This document shows positions 8,189 through 18,200 of a stretch of 64,000 nt of DNA, in pieces (position 1 is the first letter of the stretch; each line of letters opens with the position of its first letter). Below the pieces are notes generated by a model, which worked only from the letters and a program-made list of their open reading frames with translations, had not been told where the DNA came from and ran no database searches. Origin of the DNA: Scytonema sp035967975 (GTDB lineage Bacteria; Cyanobacteriota; Cyanobacteriia; Cyanobacteriales; Nostocaceae); NCBI GenBank assembly GCA_035967975.1, contig JAWQFQ010000001.1:62001-126000 (forward strand), written 5' to 3'. The position numbers were made by a program, and so were the translations under genes.

Positions 8189-8962
8189 CTAATAAAATTC
8201 TTCTTCCTTCCTGTGTGGGTGTAGTCTCTCTGAACCCGACGCGACTGCTTTTCCTTCTACCGTCTCATTTTTCAAGCCTTCTTTAGCAATGATTTGTCTT
8301 AAATCAGTCAGTACATCATCTGCTGTTCTCCACCCAAGAGCTTCGATTATCTTTAGCGAGTTATTACGATTGGGTTGAATATTAACGTTTCGCTCACTCT
8401 TCAACAAACTGAGCGTCTTCTTAGTAGCTTTTATTTGTTTTTCTTCGGGTTCTTCCCAGTGTAAAGCGTGATTTCTACCTCGCCAAATGATTTCAACAAT
8501 GCTCTGAGTGCCAATTTCTCGTACGCTATCAACCTTGTGAAAGTCATGACCAAGTTTACCAAATCGATAAGATATTACCTGCTTTGCAATCTGTAGTACT
8601 GCTCCCCCAAGTGCTGCCATAGATTCTTCAGTAGCTTTTAACTTATCTGATAGTTGCTGACGACGTTCTGATATACGCTTGAAGTCTGCTAAATCTGCTG
8701 AAAGCTTTTCTCTTTCTTTGGTAAGTATGTCCATGTGCTCTACATGAAGCTTATACAAATAATTAACACGGGGGGATGGTTCCCATTGGTCATGTTCTAT
8801 AAATTTAAAACGTTCACCCTCTATTTCTTTTTCTAAATTTTTAATCTGCTCACTAATCTTCTCAAGAGATTGGTTTTGCTTACCTAATGCTAGATATAAA
8901 TAGTGGAATGCATACTGACATTCATCAATAAAAGCTTCTGTCTCTGTTTGTGAGTGCAGCAT
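8189..8962 (-). CDS. Coiled-coil protein with possible HEPN-type RNxxxH motif
   Basis: 257 residues, no family recognised with certainty. Residues about 25-125 are strongly helical and charged (KISEQIKNLEKEIEGE, KEREKLSADLADFKRISERR). Around residue 165 the sequence IIWRGRNHALHWEEP contains R-N-x-x-x-H, the spacing and polar neighbour seen in HEPN ribonucleases such as toxins and Abi proteins. A conserved-looking C-terminal part includes LKIIEALGWRTADDVLTDL. If HEPN, it would be an RNase in a defence or stress role; that is inference from one motif. It stands alone on the minus strand. Confidence 0.5.
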   Translation of the reverse strand: MLHSQTETEAFIDECQYAFHYLYLALGKQNQSLEKISEQIKNLEKEIEGERFKFIEHDQWEPSPRVNYLYKLHVEHMDILTKEREKLSADLADFKRISERRQQLSDKLKATEESMAALGGAVLQIAKQVISYRFGKLGHDFHKVDSVREIGTQSIVEIIWRGRNHALHWEEPEEKQIKATKKTLSLLKSERNVNIQPNRNNSLKIIEALGWRTADDVLTDLRQIIAKEGLKNETVEGKAVASGSERLHPHRKEEEFY

Positions 8963-9087
8963 ATAGAATTAGCCCGATCAAACTATACTAGTATCTGCCA
9001 CTACCAAGTGTAATGTCACCCCTCTTGGAGATTTTGTGCATCGCTGTTACTTTCTTTTAGGATAATCTTGTCCCCTATCTAAGATAA

Positions 9088-9258
9088 ACTGTCTGTATAG
9101 AACGTGGGGAACTGCGTTCTGATATTGATATTGAAGCGGTCATTGACGCGCTTTACAGTCCCCTGTTTTATCGCCTGCTGTTAAAACATACACCGTTAAC
9201 TGAAGATTTTGTTGATGAATTAATTAATATAGTCATGCCAGGATTGAATGCATCATGA
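9088..9258 (+). pseudogene. TetR/AcrR regulator, C-terminal relic
   Basis: The frame reads RGELRSDIDIEAVIDALYSP, then FYRLLLKHTPLTEDFVDEL, then a final IVMPGLNAS and stop. This is the usual C-terminus of a TetR subgroup (RGELR-x-D-x-D, P-L-F/Y-Y-R-L-L-x-x). There is no DNA-binding domain: a stop at 9085 precedes it and no start exists. Confidence 0.75.
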
Positions 9259-9277
9259 CATCCATTGAGGAAGTTTG

Positions 9278-10033
9278 TTAGTGATTGGTGGGTAATAGCG
9301 TTTGTATCCACTGAAAGGTTTCCTCGGTAACAGGGGGAACAGGTTGTTGAGAGTAGTCAATAACCAGTTCTAATGCAGCCTCCTCATAAACATCCTCCAA
9401 CACTTCATACAAATTGACGATAGGTTCGTCATCTTTTGGTTGCAAGGGGAGTTGAAACATTGGAATAGGGTCACGCAAGTTGAAAGGATACAGTTCTGCT
9501 TCTGGGCGCTTGTCAGATCGGCTTACAAGAATTCGATAATCTGAGCGAACAATACCTGAAATTGGTTGAGGGTCGCCAGTTCTCAGTAAATCAATTTCTA
9601 CCAGGTGGCTTTGACTATCTAAAACCAACATACGCTTAGTGTTATACTTGCTTCTCCCTTCTCCAACACGCTTATTTTTGGGGGACAATACTTCAATAAC
9701 CGTCACCACTTTTCCTGTTCCAACTTGCCGGATTTCGAGGTAATTCTCTCGCACTTCTTCTGTCATCGGTACATTGACCTTTAAGGGTTGCGAGAGCGTT
9801 TTGGCTGTAGTCGCTCTTTGAGATGCTGGCAATTTCGTTTGAAAAACAGAAACATCTGGAATACCAACAAGCAGCGAGTCTGAATACACTCGTTTTTCAA
9901 CAGCTGCTCTGTACTTTGGTGTTAAGAGTGGATTGAGCGATCGCGCCAGTAAAACAATCAGCCAGGAATGTACTTCTGACCATAACTCAGGATTTTCAAA
10001 ATATGGATTCATTCCAGGAAAAGTTGGCTTCAT
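9278..10033 (-). CDS. DUF4058 family protein
   Basis: 251 residues from the ATG at 10033, chosen because GAGG lies just upstream and the product then starts MKPTFPGMNPYFENPELW, the typical DUF4058 beginning. Further family marks are LSPKNKR in the middle and the ending V-I-D-Y-S-Q-Q-P-V-P. The family is widespread in cyanobacteria and its role is unknown; the core resembles a restriction-like fold related to Uma2 (inference from memory). No operon partner is evident; the next gene upstream is 44 bp away on the same strand. Confidence 0.85.
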   Translation of the reverse strand: MKPTFPGMNPYFENPELWSEVHSWLIVLLARSLNPLLTPKYRAAVEKRVYSDSLLVGIPDVSVFQTKLPASQRATTAKTLSQPLKVNVPMTEEVRENYLEIRQVGTGKVVTVIEVLSPKNKRVGEGRSKYNTKRMLVLDSQSHLVEIDLLRTGDPQPISGIVRSDYRILVSRSDKRPEAELYPFNLRDPIPMFQLPLQPKDDEPIVNLYEVLEDVYEEAALELVIDYSQQPVPPVTEETFQWIQTLLPTNH

Positions 10034-10077
10034 AGAACCTCGAATTTGCAATTTTTAGTGTAAATAGCATTGGTCAC

Positions 10078-10440
10078 TCAAACTGCGGAAAAAGCCCTAA
10101 AAAATTCTAACATTTCTGCCTTAATTGCTGCAATTGCCTCTTCTAAAGACTCACAAGGTTCCGTATTCAGCAAATGGGCATCTCCAACATCAGCACTTGA
10201 CCAAAGATAGCTATGCTGTCCAATTGTTAAACATCCTTGCCACTTATCTTTATCTATGTCGAATGTAAGAAAAAAACGACGTGGCATTAGTTCTTCCGGG
10301 TTGAGCACAAACTCTCCCCAAACAGAGAAGCCAAAATATTCCTCATTTTTTTCATTATTGTATTCCCAGTCTGTCAAGTTAGGAAAAGCAGCTTTGAGTT
10401 GGTCTAAAACTTGTTCGATTTCAGGTTTTGATAGTAGCAT
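10078..10440 (-). CDS. Hypothetical protein
   Basis: 120 residues from the ATG at 10440, which has AAGGAA upstream; longer in-frame starts add an unlikely basic tail. The family is not recognised. The product is acidic and soluble, starting MLLSKPEIEQVLDQLKAAFP, with a central beta-rich part rich in aromatic residues (EEYFGFSVWGEFVL, RRFFLTFDID) and a final helix. It sits 44 bp upstream of the DUF4058 gene on the same strand and may be cotranscribed. Confidence 0.6.
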   Translation of the reverse strand: MLLSKPEIEQVLDQLKAAFPNLTDWEYNNEKNEEYFGFSVWGEFVLNPEELMPRRFFLTFDIDKDKWQGCLTIGQHSYLWSSADVGDAHLLNTEPCESLEEAIAAIKAEMLEFFRAFSAV

Positions 10441-10498
10441 CTCATTGTTCCTTAGAGAAAGACGTTTTCTAGCGTTTCTCATTCCACTGAAGTACAAA

Positions 10499-10528
10499 TT
10501 TATCTGCGTTTATCTGCGTTTATCTGCG
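10499..10528. repeat. Tandem 10-bp repeat, three copies
   Basis: TTTATCTGCG is repeated exactly three times just upstream of the hypothetical gene at 10078-10440. Confidence 0.85.
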
Positions 10529-10631
10529 GTTAATTCTTTCTTCATGTACCTCACTGAGATGAGAATTGCCATTTCATTCTAGATGAAACAGTGTCGTTTT
10601 AAAGAACGCCCTTATAGAAAACAAACAAGCA

Positions 10632-11072
10632 TCAAGAGCGCCATTTTTCCCATAAAGGACGCATATCTTCCGGCTGTCCCTCATAATTAAGCATTAAATC
10701 TGAAATTATTACCCAAGGTTGGGCGCTACGCGTCCAGAGGTTACCCACAGGGCGCAGCCAACTCGTATCGTCTAACGTTCCTGCTTTGACATTGATAGTC
10801 TGTTGATTGTAGCTTTGCTCATGAAATAATCGCGTTCCACAATTGTCGCAAAACAAGCACCTTAACTCACGCCCACTATCAGCCCTACGAGTCCAAACTT
10901 TTGGTTCTCCTTGGACGATGACAACAGCATCTCGTGGTACAGTTAAAGACATACCAAAGGCACTAGAAGATTGCTTCTGACACTCAGTGCAGTGACATAG
11001 ATAGAGCGTTAACGGTTCAGAGCGAATTTCATAACGAATCTGCCTGCATTGACAGTGGTTGAGCAGAAAGGC
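10632..11072 (-). pseudogene. GFA/CENP-V domain zinc protein without a normal start codon
   Basis: The minus strand is open from just after a TAA at 11073-11075 to the stop at 10632 and reads NHCQCRQIRYEIRSEPL, then LCHCTECQKQSSSAFG, then CLFCDNCGTRLFHEQ. These are the three cysteine groups of the glutathione-dependent formaldehyde-activating (GFA) fold, which binds two zinc ions. The only in-frame ATG (10952) lies after the first two cysteine groups and would give a 106-residue protein without them. So either translation starts at a rare codon such as CTG near 11066, or the first few codons were lost. The rest of the domain, down to WVIISDLMLNYEGQPEDMRP, is complete. Confidence 0.65.
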
Positions 11073-11098
11073 TTAATCCTATGCAAATCTTAGCAAAT

Positions 11099-11272
11099 TC
11101 AGGGAACTTGTCCTCTTGCCCACTTTTCAATTAAGTCACTGATACTTCGGCAGCCGCGTTCTCTGGCTCGCAGAAGCAAAAGGCTCTTCGCTGTAGCCGT
11201 CAAAGTAATGTGAATATGGGTTTTCACCTCGTCGTAATCTTGCCCTACTCCTCTAAGTTTTTTCTTTCCCAT
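11099..11272 (-). CDS. Small ribbon-helix-helix-like protein divergent from tnpB-like gene
   Basis: 57 residues, too short for many ORF callers: MGKKKLRGVGQDYDEVKTH, then a strand HIHITLTATAKSLLLL, then RARERGCRSISDLIEKWARG. The strand followed by two helices, with T-x-x-A/K-x-x-L and G-C-R-S-I-S-D-L-I-E, is the layout of ribbon-helix-helix (CopG/Arc-like) DNA-binding proteins. It is transcribed away from the TnpB-like gene with 69 bp between the two starts, so it probably represses the shared promoter region. The DNA-binding role is inferred from pattern only. Confidence 0.6.
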   Translation of the reverse strand: MGKKKLRGVGQDYDEVKTHIHITLTATAKSLLLLRARERGCRSISDLIEKWARGQVP

Positions 11273-11341
11273 TTTATTTCGGTTAGATAAGGTAGCTTGT
11301 CTAAATATATGCTAATATAAGCTCGGAAGTATGGTAATACC

Positions 11342-12892
11342 ATGAAAAAGAAGAAGCAACAGAAAACTGAATACACCTACACTCAGGTTATTCCTGTTGC
11401 TTCTTGCTCAGATGAAGCACAGGTAAACAAAATTATGGACTTGTGTGGAATCCCACGGGCGTTAACATACAACAAACTTGGCTCGCTGCAAGGGTGGGGT
11501 ATAGATTGGAAAAAAGCAGATCCAATAGTTAGAACCATACTAAAGCCAGAGAACGTAGGACTTCCTGGCAAGTTGTGGGAGTGGTCGGTCAACGACACCA
11601 TGAAGGCTATCTCTGCTCAGCAAGAGGCAGCGAAAGTTTTCCTCTCCCGCCAAATATGGCGAAAATATCCTATACAGTCGAGCCAACAGCTGCGTGCTAA
11701 GTGGCTAGAGGAACGCAAGGAAAAGAAAAAAGGAGAAGAACTCAAAACTCTTAAGTCGCAAGCCTTAGAGTTGTTCCCGCTTTGCGATATTGAGATAGAG
11801 AGGAATAGATTGCTTGAGTTGTTAGAAAAAGACCCAACTCAAGATAACTGGTTGCATCGCAGGTTTAGAAAACAATATCTTCGTGGTCATACATTTGTCC
11901 GAAACCAAATTGTTTATCAGGGTGCGGGATATTCGTGTAACCGGATAACTCGGAATACTATACAGTTAGAAATCGCCGGATTAACTAGAGGCAAGCGTAT
12001 TACTTTAAAATTGCGTTGTCGTCACATCATTAAAGGTCAAATCCGTTTAATCCGCAACGAATACGGGATTCTAGAAATTCATTGCACCCGAACAAAAACC
12101 TTAATGATTCCACAAGACAAACCTAGTAAAAAACTAGGAATTGATAAAGGTTACACTGAAGGTTACTTCACTTCAGAAGGCACTAAGATTGCTGACGGCT
12201 TAGGTAACCTTCTTACTTCAAAAACTAACAGGATTACTAGGACTAACCGTAACCGTTACAGATTGTTTGCCCACGCACAAGCTAATCCCGCTAAGTCAGC
12301 AACTATTTTAAAAAATAATTTAGGATACAAAACTAAGAAACGTCGCCTACAACGAGAGAAAGCGACTATACAGAATTTTATTCGTAGAGATTTAAGGCTA
12401 AATATCACAACAAGCGTCGAAATCTTCTGCGAAGACCTCACCCAACCTATCAAAGGTAAACAGCAAGCAAAGGCGGTTAATCGCAAGCTAAACCAATGGA
12501 TGAAGGGTGAATTACAAGCTTCAATCGAAAAAGTTTCATTGGAGACAGGATCGACAATATCAGTGGTCAATCCTGCTTATACATCGCAAGTTGATAATCT
12601 GACCGGGACGCTTTTAGGTCGTCGGTTCGGAGATCGCTTTATCCGTTATATGGGGGATGTAATTCAGGCTGATTGGAACGCGGCAATAAATATCCGCGTT
12701 CGAGGGCAGGACAAGCAAATCACTAGGTACATGAGATTTAGTGAGGTGCAAGCGATTCTTGTGGGTCGCACTGTTCAGTACTTGCATTCAATAGGCTATT
12801 CCGTGTCGGCAGCGTTAGACCTTGGATGGTTGTCATCCAAGTTTAAGACCAACGCACTGGAATATGAGAGCAAGTACTACCCGCAGGGGTAG
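11342..12892 (+). CDS. TnpB-like RNA-guided nuclease (RuvC fold), zinc ribbon replaced
   Basis: 516 residues. The C-terminal RuvC nuclease has all three acidic residues: D268 in LGIDKGYTEG, E364 in IFCEDLT, and D444 in IQADWNAAINI. The N-terminal 260 residues are long and basic, as expected for nucleic-acid recognition lobes. The segment between motifs II and III starts VVNPAYTSQVDNLTG, where ordinary TnpB proteins have a CxxC...CxxC zinc ribbon after TSQ; here no cysteine is present. A TnpB subgroup with D-x-x-T-G at this place occurs in cyanobacteria as I recall. No tnpA transposase is adjacent. A hairpin overlaps the stop codon, the region where the guide (omega) RNA of such systems usually ends. 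Confidence 0.82.
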   Translation: MKKKKQQKTEYTYTQVIPVASCSDEAQVNKIMDLCGIPRALTYNKLGSLQGWGIDWKKADPIVRTILKPENVGLPGKLWEWSVNDTMKAISAQQEAAKVFLSRQIWRKYPIQSSQQLRAKWLEERKEKKKGEELKTLKSQALELFPLCDIEIERNRLLELLEKDPTQDNWLHRRFRKQYLRGHTFVRNQIVYQGAGYSCNRITRNTIQLEIAGLTRGKRITLKLRCRHIIKGQIRLIRNEYGILEIHCTRTKTLMIPQDKPSKKLGIDKGYTEGYFTSEGTKIADGLGNLLTSKTNRITRTNRNRYRLFAHAQANPAKSATILKNNLGYKTKKRRLQREKATIQNFIRRDLRLNITTSVEIFCEDLTQPIKGKQQAKAVNRKLNQWMKGELQASIEKVSLETGSTISVVNPAYTSQVDNLTGTLLGRRFGDRFIRYMGDVIQADWNAAINIRVRGQDKQITRYMRFSEVQAILVGRTVQYLHSIGYSVSAALDLGWLSSKFKTNALEYESKYYPQG

Positions 12893-12970
12893 CGGGTGCG
12901 CTTAAGCTCTGATTTGGGAGACAATAGCGAGATTAGTCCCAAAACGTGCTACAGCCACGACCAAATCAGA
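12877..12970 (+). other. Hairpin at tnpB stop and following inverted repeat, possible element end or guide-RNA scaffold
   Basis: CTACCC-GCAG-GGGTAG (12877-12892) is a perfect 6-bp stem that contains the TnpB-like stop codon. Just after it, TCTGATTTGG (12908-12917) is repeated inverted at 12961-12970. Such structure at the 3' end of tnpB is where omega RNA and the right end of IS200/IS605-like elements are found. The exact end is not determined. Confidence 0.45.
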
Positions 12971-13093
12971 TGATAGCAGCAATTTTAGACACTTCTAGTA
13001 CGTCTGCATAGATTTATCTAGATTTAGTTTACCCCTCCTGTGTAAGTCATGCTCATAGCCTTTCATCCCGTTACAGTTGGTGTTGCATCAATA

Positions 13094-15229
13094 TTACGGT
13101 TTCACTTTCTCTAGAGCAGCCTCAGCGTCGATCAAACCACTACCAAAATAATACTGCTCTGGCGACACAGGTTTTGTTTTCATAAACACACCAGAAGGAC
13201 GGACAAAGGGAAAATCAGCAGCTGCACCAAACCCAGTCTCTGCTTGTAGGCGGTAACGATTAATATCTGCCTTACTCAGCGTTAACCCGTTGTAACTTGC
13301 GGTGGATTTAAGAATTTTGACAAAACTATCTCGATTTAATCGCCGTTGTGGGTCTTTTCCTTTCATCAGAGCTACTACACCTGATACAATCGGAGCTGAG
13401 AAGGAGGTTCCCTGAACTTGTACGTATTTGCCCATCGGGTCTAATGCCACACCCCATGCATAATCAGGCAGATTAATTCCTTTCCAAAAACCTTCTAGGA
13501 AAGTGCCTCCAGTAGTGAGAATTCCACCACTAGGAGAAGTTGCTAACTCTCCACCAGGGGCGACAACTTCCAATCCACCACCGTAGCTACTGTACATGGT
13601 GCGATTGCCCATAATATTTGTTGCCCCTACTGACACAACACCAGGTATTGCTGCTGGGAAACCAACACCATCTAAGTTGTCGTTACCCGCAGAAGCGATA
13701 ATGACTATTTTGGGATTATTATCCAGCACATCAAAAATTTGCTCAGTTAATCCTTCATCTGGGAGCAAATTACGCAAACTCATATTAATGACATCTGCAC
13801 CGCGTGCATTGGAATAACCTATTGCTTCAATTAACGATGCAGAATCGATCTTACCTGCCAATCCAAACACTCGTACGGGTAAAATTTTGGCATTGGGAGC
13901 CACCCCTAACACACCAGACTTATCTTGAGAGTTAGCAGCAATGACACCTGCGCTCCAAGTACCATGAAATTCACTAGCAACTTGATTGCGAATGTAATTT
14001 TTGAGAAAAAGTGCGATATCGCTTTTGGAAGCATTAGGAAATTTCTGCTTTAAAACCTCAGCAAGAGAGGCATATTTCTGAAGTAATTCTTCTGCTGAAA
14101 GCTTAAACGTATTTTGGAAATGCGCTTGTATTGTTGCAAGTTCATCGACAGTGAGGCGAGTATCTCCATCACCCTCTTCTCCACTAGAAAAATCCCAACC
14201 GTATTCTTCATTCGGTAACTTGTCAGGGCTATTTCCAGAATTGTAGAGATTCTTCGCTAAGTCTGGATGATCCCACTGTATGAGGCTATCAATTACCGCA
14301 ACGACTACATCACGACCACCGTTGCTTTTTTTCCAAGCTTCGGTAGCGCGGATATCTGTACGGGGTAACAACTGACCTCTCCGAGGAGTGCTGTTAAGAT
14401 GCCATTGTAAGGGTAGTAAAGACGTAGTATGGGGTGTGTCTTTGGGTTGAGGTAGGGAGGCGAGTAGACTTTGCAGGTGTGTGTTGGCGTTAGGAGTTTC
14501 TTTTAATGAATCTGATGCTAGAGTTTGGTAGGATGTGGACTGAATAAAGTTGGGAGTTGCTGACTGTATTCCCGCCATATCAGTTAATTGATTAGCAACA
14601 GCAAGAACTGCTGTACCAGATACGGATTTAGGACGTACTAAATAATGATTTTTAGTAAAACGTAGCGGTCTAACAACTTCTAAATTATTGCGTAATAAAA
14701 TTAACTGCTTTTGGCTCTCTGATAGTTTTGATTCAAAGTTAACGACAATTTCATTTGGTAGCACAATTGTTTGTTGCGTTTCTCCTGACTGGCTATCACC
14801 TAAAGTCCGAGTTAAGACGGGTAGAGTTTCTTGGACATAGGGTTGCTTTTGGATTTGCTGTTGTAAGTTTGCGACAGAACTACGAGTTGATGTTGGCAGT
14901 TTTACTAAGGCAAAGTTAGAACCTAAAGGGTTTACCTCTACGTTTAAACCAGTTCCTTGACTGGTGCTGCGAGTTCCACTGCTAGGCGATCGCAAATCAT
15001 CTTGTAGTTGCTGAAATAGTGCTTTTCCTCGCGTCCTTACGGGTTTAAAAGCTACTGCTACAGTATCTTGACGCAGAGATAAAGGAATTGTTTGACCGTA
15101 AAATGTGTAGTACAACTTATCAGTTTTCTGGGCTTGCGCGGAAGCTTGGTGTTGCAGGGGTAAAATTGTTAAGTTGCCAATACCAAGAAGATAGCTGGTT
15201 ATAGCAATGCTGGAGATAAGACGTTTCAC
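13094..15229 (-). CDS. Exported subtilisin-like (S8) serine protease
   Basis: 711 residues with an N-terminal signal peptide (cleavage plausible after ASAQA, residue about 33). The catalytic domain follows a long prodomain of about 270 residues. The triad is D314 (VVAVIDSLIQWDHPDL), H422 (EFHGTWSAGVIAA) and S609 (VQGTSFSAPIVSG), with oxyanion N516 in ASAGN. The His motif is HGTW rather than the common HGTH. About 85 helical residues are inserted between the Asp and His motifs. Its own copy of the island motif lies 21-63 bp upstream. It is the downstream neighbour of three exported CHAT genes on the same strand, so it may be activated by, or process, those proteins (inference). A broken paralogue is at 31583-31963. 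Confidence 0.92.
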   Translation of the reverse strand: MKRLISSIAITSYLLGIGNLTILPLQHQASAQAQKTDKLYYTFYGQTIPLSLRQDTVAVAFKPVRTRGKALFQQLQDDLRSPSSGTRSTSQGTGLNVEVNPLGSNFALVKLPTSTRSSVANLQQQIQKQPYVQETLPVLTRTLGDSQSGETQQTIVLPNEIVVNFESKLSESQKQLILLRNNLEVVRPLRFTKNHYLVRPKSVSGTAVLAVANQLTDMAGIQSATPNFIQSTSYQTLASDSLKETPNANTHLQSLLASLPQPKDTPHTTSLLPLQWHLNSTPRRGQLLPRTDIRATEAWKKSNGGRDVVVAVIDSLIQWDHPDLAKNLYNSGNSPDKLPNEEYGWDFSSGEEGDGDTRLTVDELATIQAHFQNTFKLSAEELLQKYASLAEVLKQKFPNASKSDIALFLKNYIRNQVASEFHGTWSAGVIAANSQDKSGVLGVAPNAKILPVRVFGLAGKIDSASLIEAIGYSNARGADVINMSLRNLLPDEGLTEQIFDVLDNNPKIVIIASAGNDNLDGVGFPAAIPGVVSVGATNIMGNRTMYSSYGGGLEVVAPGGELATSPSGGILTTGGTFLEGFWKGINLPDYAWGVALDPMGKYVQVQGTSFSAPIVSGVVALMKGKDPQRRLNRDSFVKILKSTASYNGLTLSKADINRYRLQAETGFGAAADFPFVRPSGVFMKTKPVSPEQYYFGSGLIDAEAALEKVKP

Positions 15230-15249
15230 AAATACTTCCTCCTCATTTG

Positions 15250-15292
15250 GGTGTTAACAGTTTTTATCTCTTAGGGGTAAGGGGGTATGCAG
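15250..15292 (-). promoter_or_regulatory. Island motif, copy for the S8 protease gene
   Basis: On the minus strand: CTGCATACCCCC, then after the spacer AAGAGATAAAAACTG. It shares the GCATACCC box and the purine/AT box with eight other copies (15250, 24417, 30081, 35563, 38643, 40938, 41005, 50921, 52460). The protease start codon is 21 bp beyond it, preceded by GAGGAGGAAG. Confidence 0.6.
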
Positions 15293-15298
15293 ATTGTT

Positions 15299-18200
15299 CT
15301 AAAATTTGGTAGGAGTCCAATCACCAGAGGGGATGAAAGCCGCCCAGTAAAATGGATGTTGATATTTTTGAGACTGAAGCATTTCTAATTGAGTCTGTCG
15401 AAGGGCTTCGGAACGTCCTTCACTTTTGATTAATCGTCCGTAATATTTCACCATCAATTCTTTGGTTCCTTCATCACTGACATCCCAGAGGCTAATCAAT
15501 TGACTTTGAGCACCAGCGATCGCAAATGCACGGCGCAAACCATACACCCCTTCACCGTTCGTTACTTTCCCCACACCTGTCTGACAGGCGGACAGTACGA
15601 CTAATTTTGTCCCCGATAAATTTAAGGAAGCTGCTTCTAAGGCTGTCAACACACCATCTTCGCCACCACTATAACGCTTGTTAAATCCTGCTAAGGCGAT
15701 ACCTGATCGCAGTAAGGGATTTTCAATGTTTTTGTTGACTCGATGATGTAAACTGGGTGTGACAATGATTCCACGATTTTCCACGGCTAAATCAAAAGTG
15801 TCTGGGACATCAATTTTTTCATCGGTGAGAAAGAAACCGTGGGTAGCAATGTGTAAGATGCTGGGCGATCGCACTTGCTTGAGAGCGTTTTCTGTAGCTT
15901 GGCTACGTGTCAACAATGTTACACCTTTTAATAAGGGTGTGATGGCATCTGCTTCTTGCTTTGTTCCTGGTAAAGCACCGAATTTAAGTCCGTCAATTTT
16001 TGAAGAGCGTTTTAACTCTTCTCCTACTTTGTTCTTCTGGTTATTGGTTGCATTCTCAAAATCAATATTTGCCATCAACACAGGTGGTTGCAGTTTTGAT
16101 GATGATGGATTGGATAGGCGCAGTAAGTCCCTTCCGGTCGTTAGGTAAGTAATAGTGTAATTCTCTGCTAAGTAGCGGTGGTTTTCATCTACCAATGCTG
16201 CAAAAGGGAGCAGATTCAGTTGGCTGTCGGGAGAAAGCAGTAGTTTTTGTTTGGAACCTAATAATTTACGGATGGATTGCATGAGTTTGCTATCCAAGCG
16301 CCGCGCAACTATCTTGACATCACTTGAGGGACTTTGCAGGATGTCACCAAATTCGGCGATTTCTTTATCTATAGCTTCAGATTCTCCTAAATCTATCCAT
16401 TGTGGTACGCCTTGGGATGTGAGAATATATGCGGCATATCGGGGTTTGCCGTAGCGATCGCTCTTGGTTGCACCCTTGGGATTAGTGGAGGGTTGATACA
16501 AGACAAACTCGACTAATGCAGCGTCTGCAGGTATGAGTTTTTGCACAGATTCAATCGCGATCGCTTGGGTTGCAGCGCGAAATTCACTGCTGCGTTTGGA
16601 GAGTTCCGCTTCTAATTTGTCGTACTCTGCTTGCAGTTTTGTAAATTCTTGGCGGTACGCAAAACTGGCAAGTTGACTCGATTTGCGGTAGGGAAGCCCT
16701 GAGAGTTGGGCGCTAACGGTTGTAAATTGGTCAAATAATGTCTGGTTTTCGGGAGTGAGATTTTGTCGCAACCAGCTACGACTATCACTTAGGACATCTA
16801 GGATGCGTCCTTTACGCCGAAGGATTGCGGTGAGAGCTAGGTTTGCAGCTTCGGAATTATTGGGTGCTGATTGGAGGTGTAAAGAAACTGTGATGTCGGT
16901 TGACTCATTGACTAACGCCATCATATAGTTTTGTTTTTGGCGTTCTGAACCGATACCAAGGATCATATTGAGATTGCGATCGCTAATATCTAAACTGCGA
17001 TTTCTCACTGCAATGGCACGGTTTATATCGCCTTGAGCATGGTATGCGTAAGCTTGTAATCTTAAATCTTGAGCAACACCTGGATGTTGGGAGCCAAAAA
17101 AGCTTTCTCTGATCGAGAGCGATTTTTGCAAGAGTTCCAGTGCTTTTTGATTATTTCCTAAGAGATAATAAGTCCAACCTTGGTTACTTAAATTTAATGC
17201 AACTTGGGGATGATTAGTACCATATACTTTTTCCAAGATACCTGCAGAACGTTGTAAAAGCTGAAGAGATTCTTGATATTTGTCTTGGTTCTGATATAAA
17301 AGAGCTAAATTATTCAGACTGAGGGCAACATCAGGATGATTAGCACCAAATATCTGTTCTCGAATAGCTAAAGCACGTTTCGTCCGTGTTTCTGCCTCAA
17401 TATTCTTTTCTAGATAATAATAGGTATGTGCAAGATTGCTAAGAATTGTCGCAACAATCGGATGATTGTTACCAAACACTTTTTCGTTGATAGTTAAAGC
17501 TTTTCCGTATAAAGCTTCAGCCTCTTTATCATTCCCCAAGTCACTATATAGATTAGCCAAGTTTTGAAGTGATTGAGCAACTAAGGGATGCTCATCATTA
17601 AATGCTTTTTTGTTAATTTTTAAAGCTTCTTGATATAATTTTAGTGCTTCTGGATAATTTCCTTGGGTTAAGTACGCACCAGCTAAATTGTTCAGGCTAT
17701 ATGCTATCTGAGGATGTTCTGTACCAAATATTTTTTCATTAATTGCTTTAGCGCGTTGGTGTAATTCCAGAGTTTGCTTATAATCAGCTAAGCTTTTGTA
17801 GACTTCAGCTAGATTGTTGAGGCTGTTTGCAACATCAGGATGTTCTTTACCTAATGATTTTTCTCGAATAGATAGCGCACGTTGACTAATTTTTAGTGCT
17901 TCTGAGTAATTACCTTGCTCTGCGTATAATATACTTAAGCTGTTAAGAGTATTAGCAACATCGGGATGTTCATAACCTAATATTTTTTCTCGCATTACTA
18001 AAGCACTTTGAAACAAAGTAAGAGCTTCTTTATAGTTGCCTATGTCAGTGTAAACACTAGCCAAATTACTGAGATTTCTGGCACTATTAATATTTTCTAT
18101 ACCAAACACTCTATTATTAATAGCAAGAGCGCGTTGATGTAAATCTATTGCTTGTTGATATTTTGCTTGTATATCGTGTAAACTACCAAGATTACTCAAA

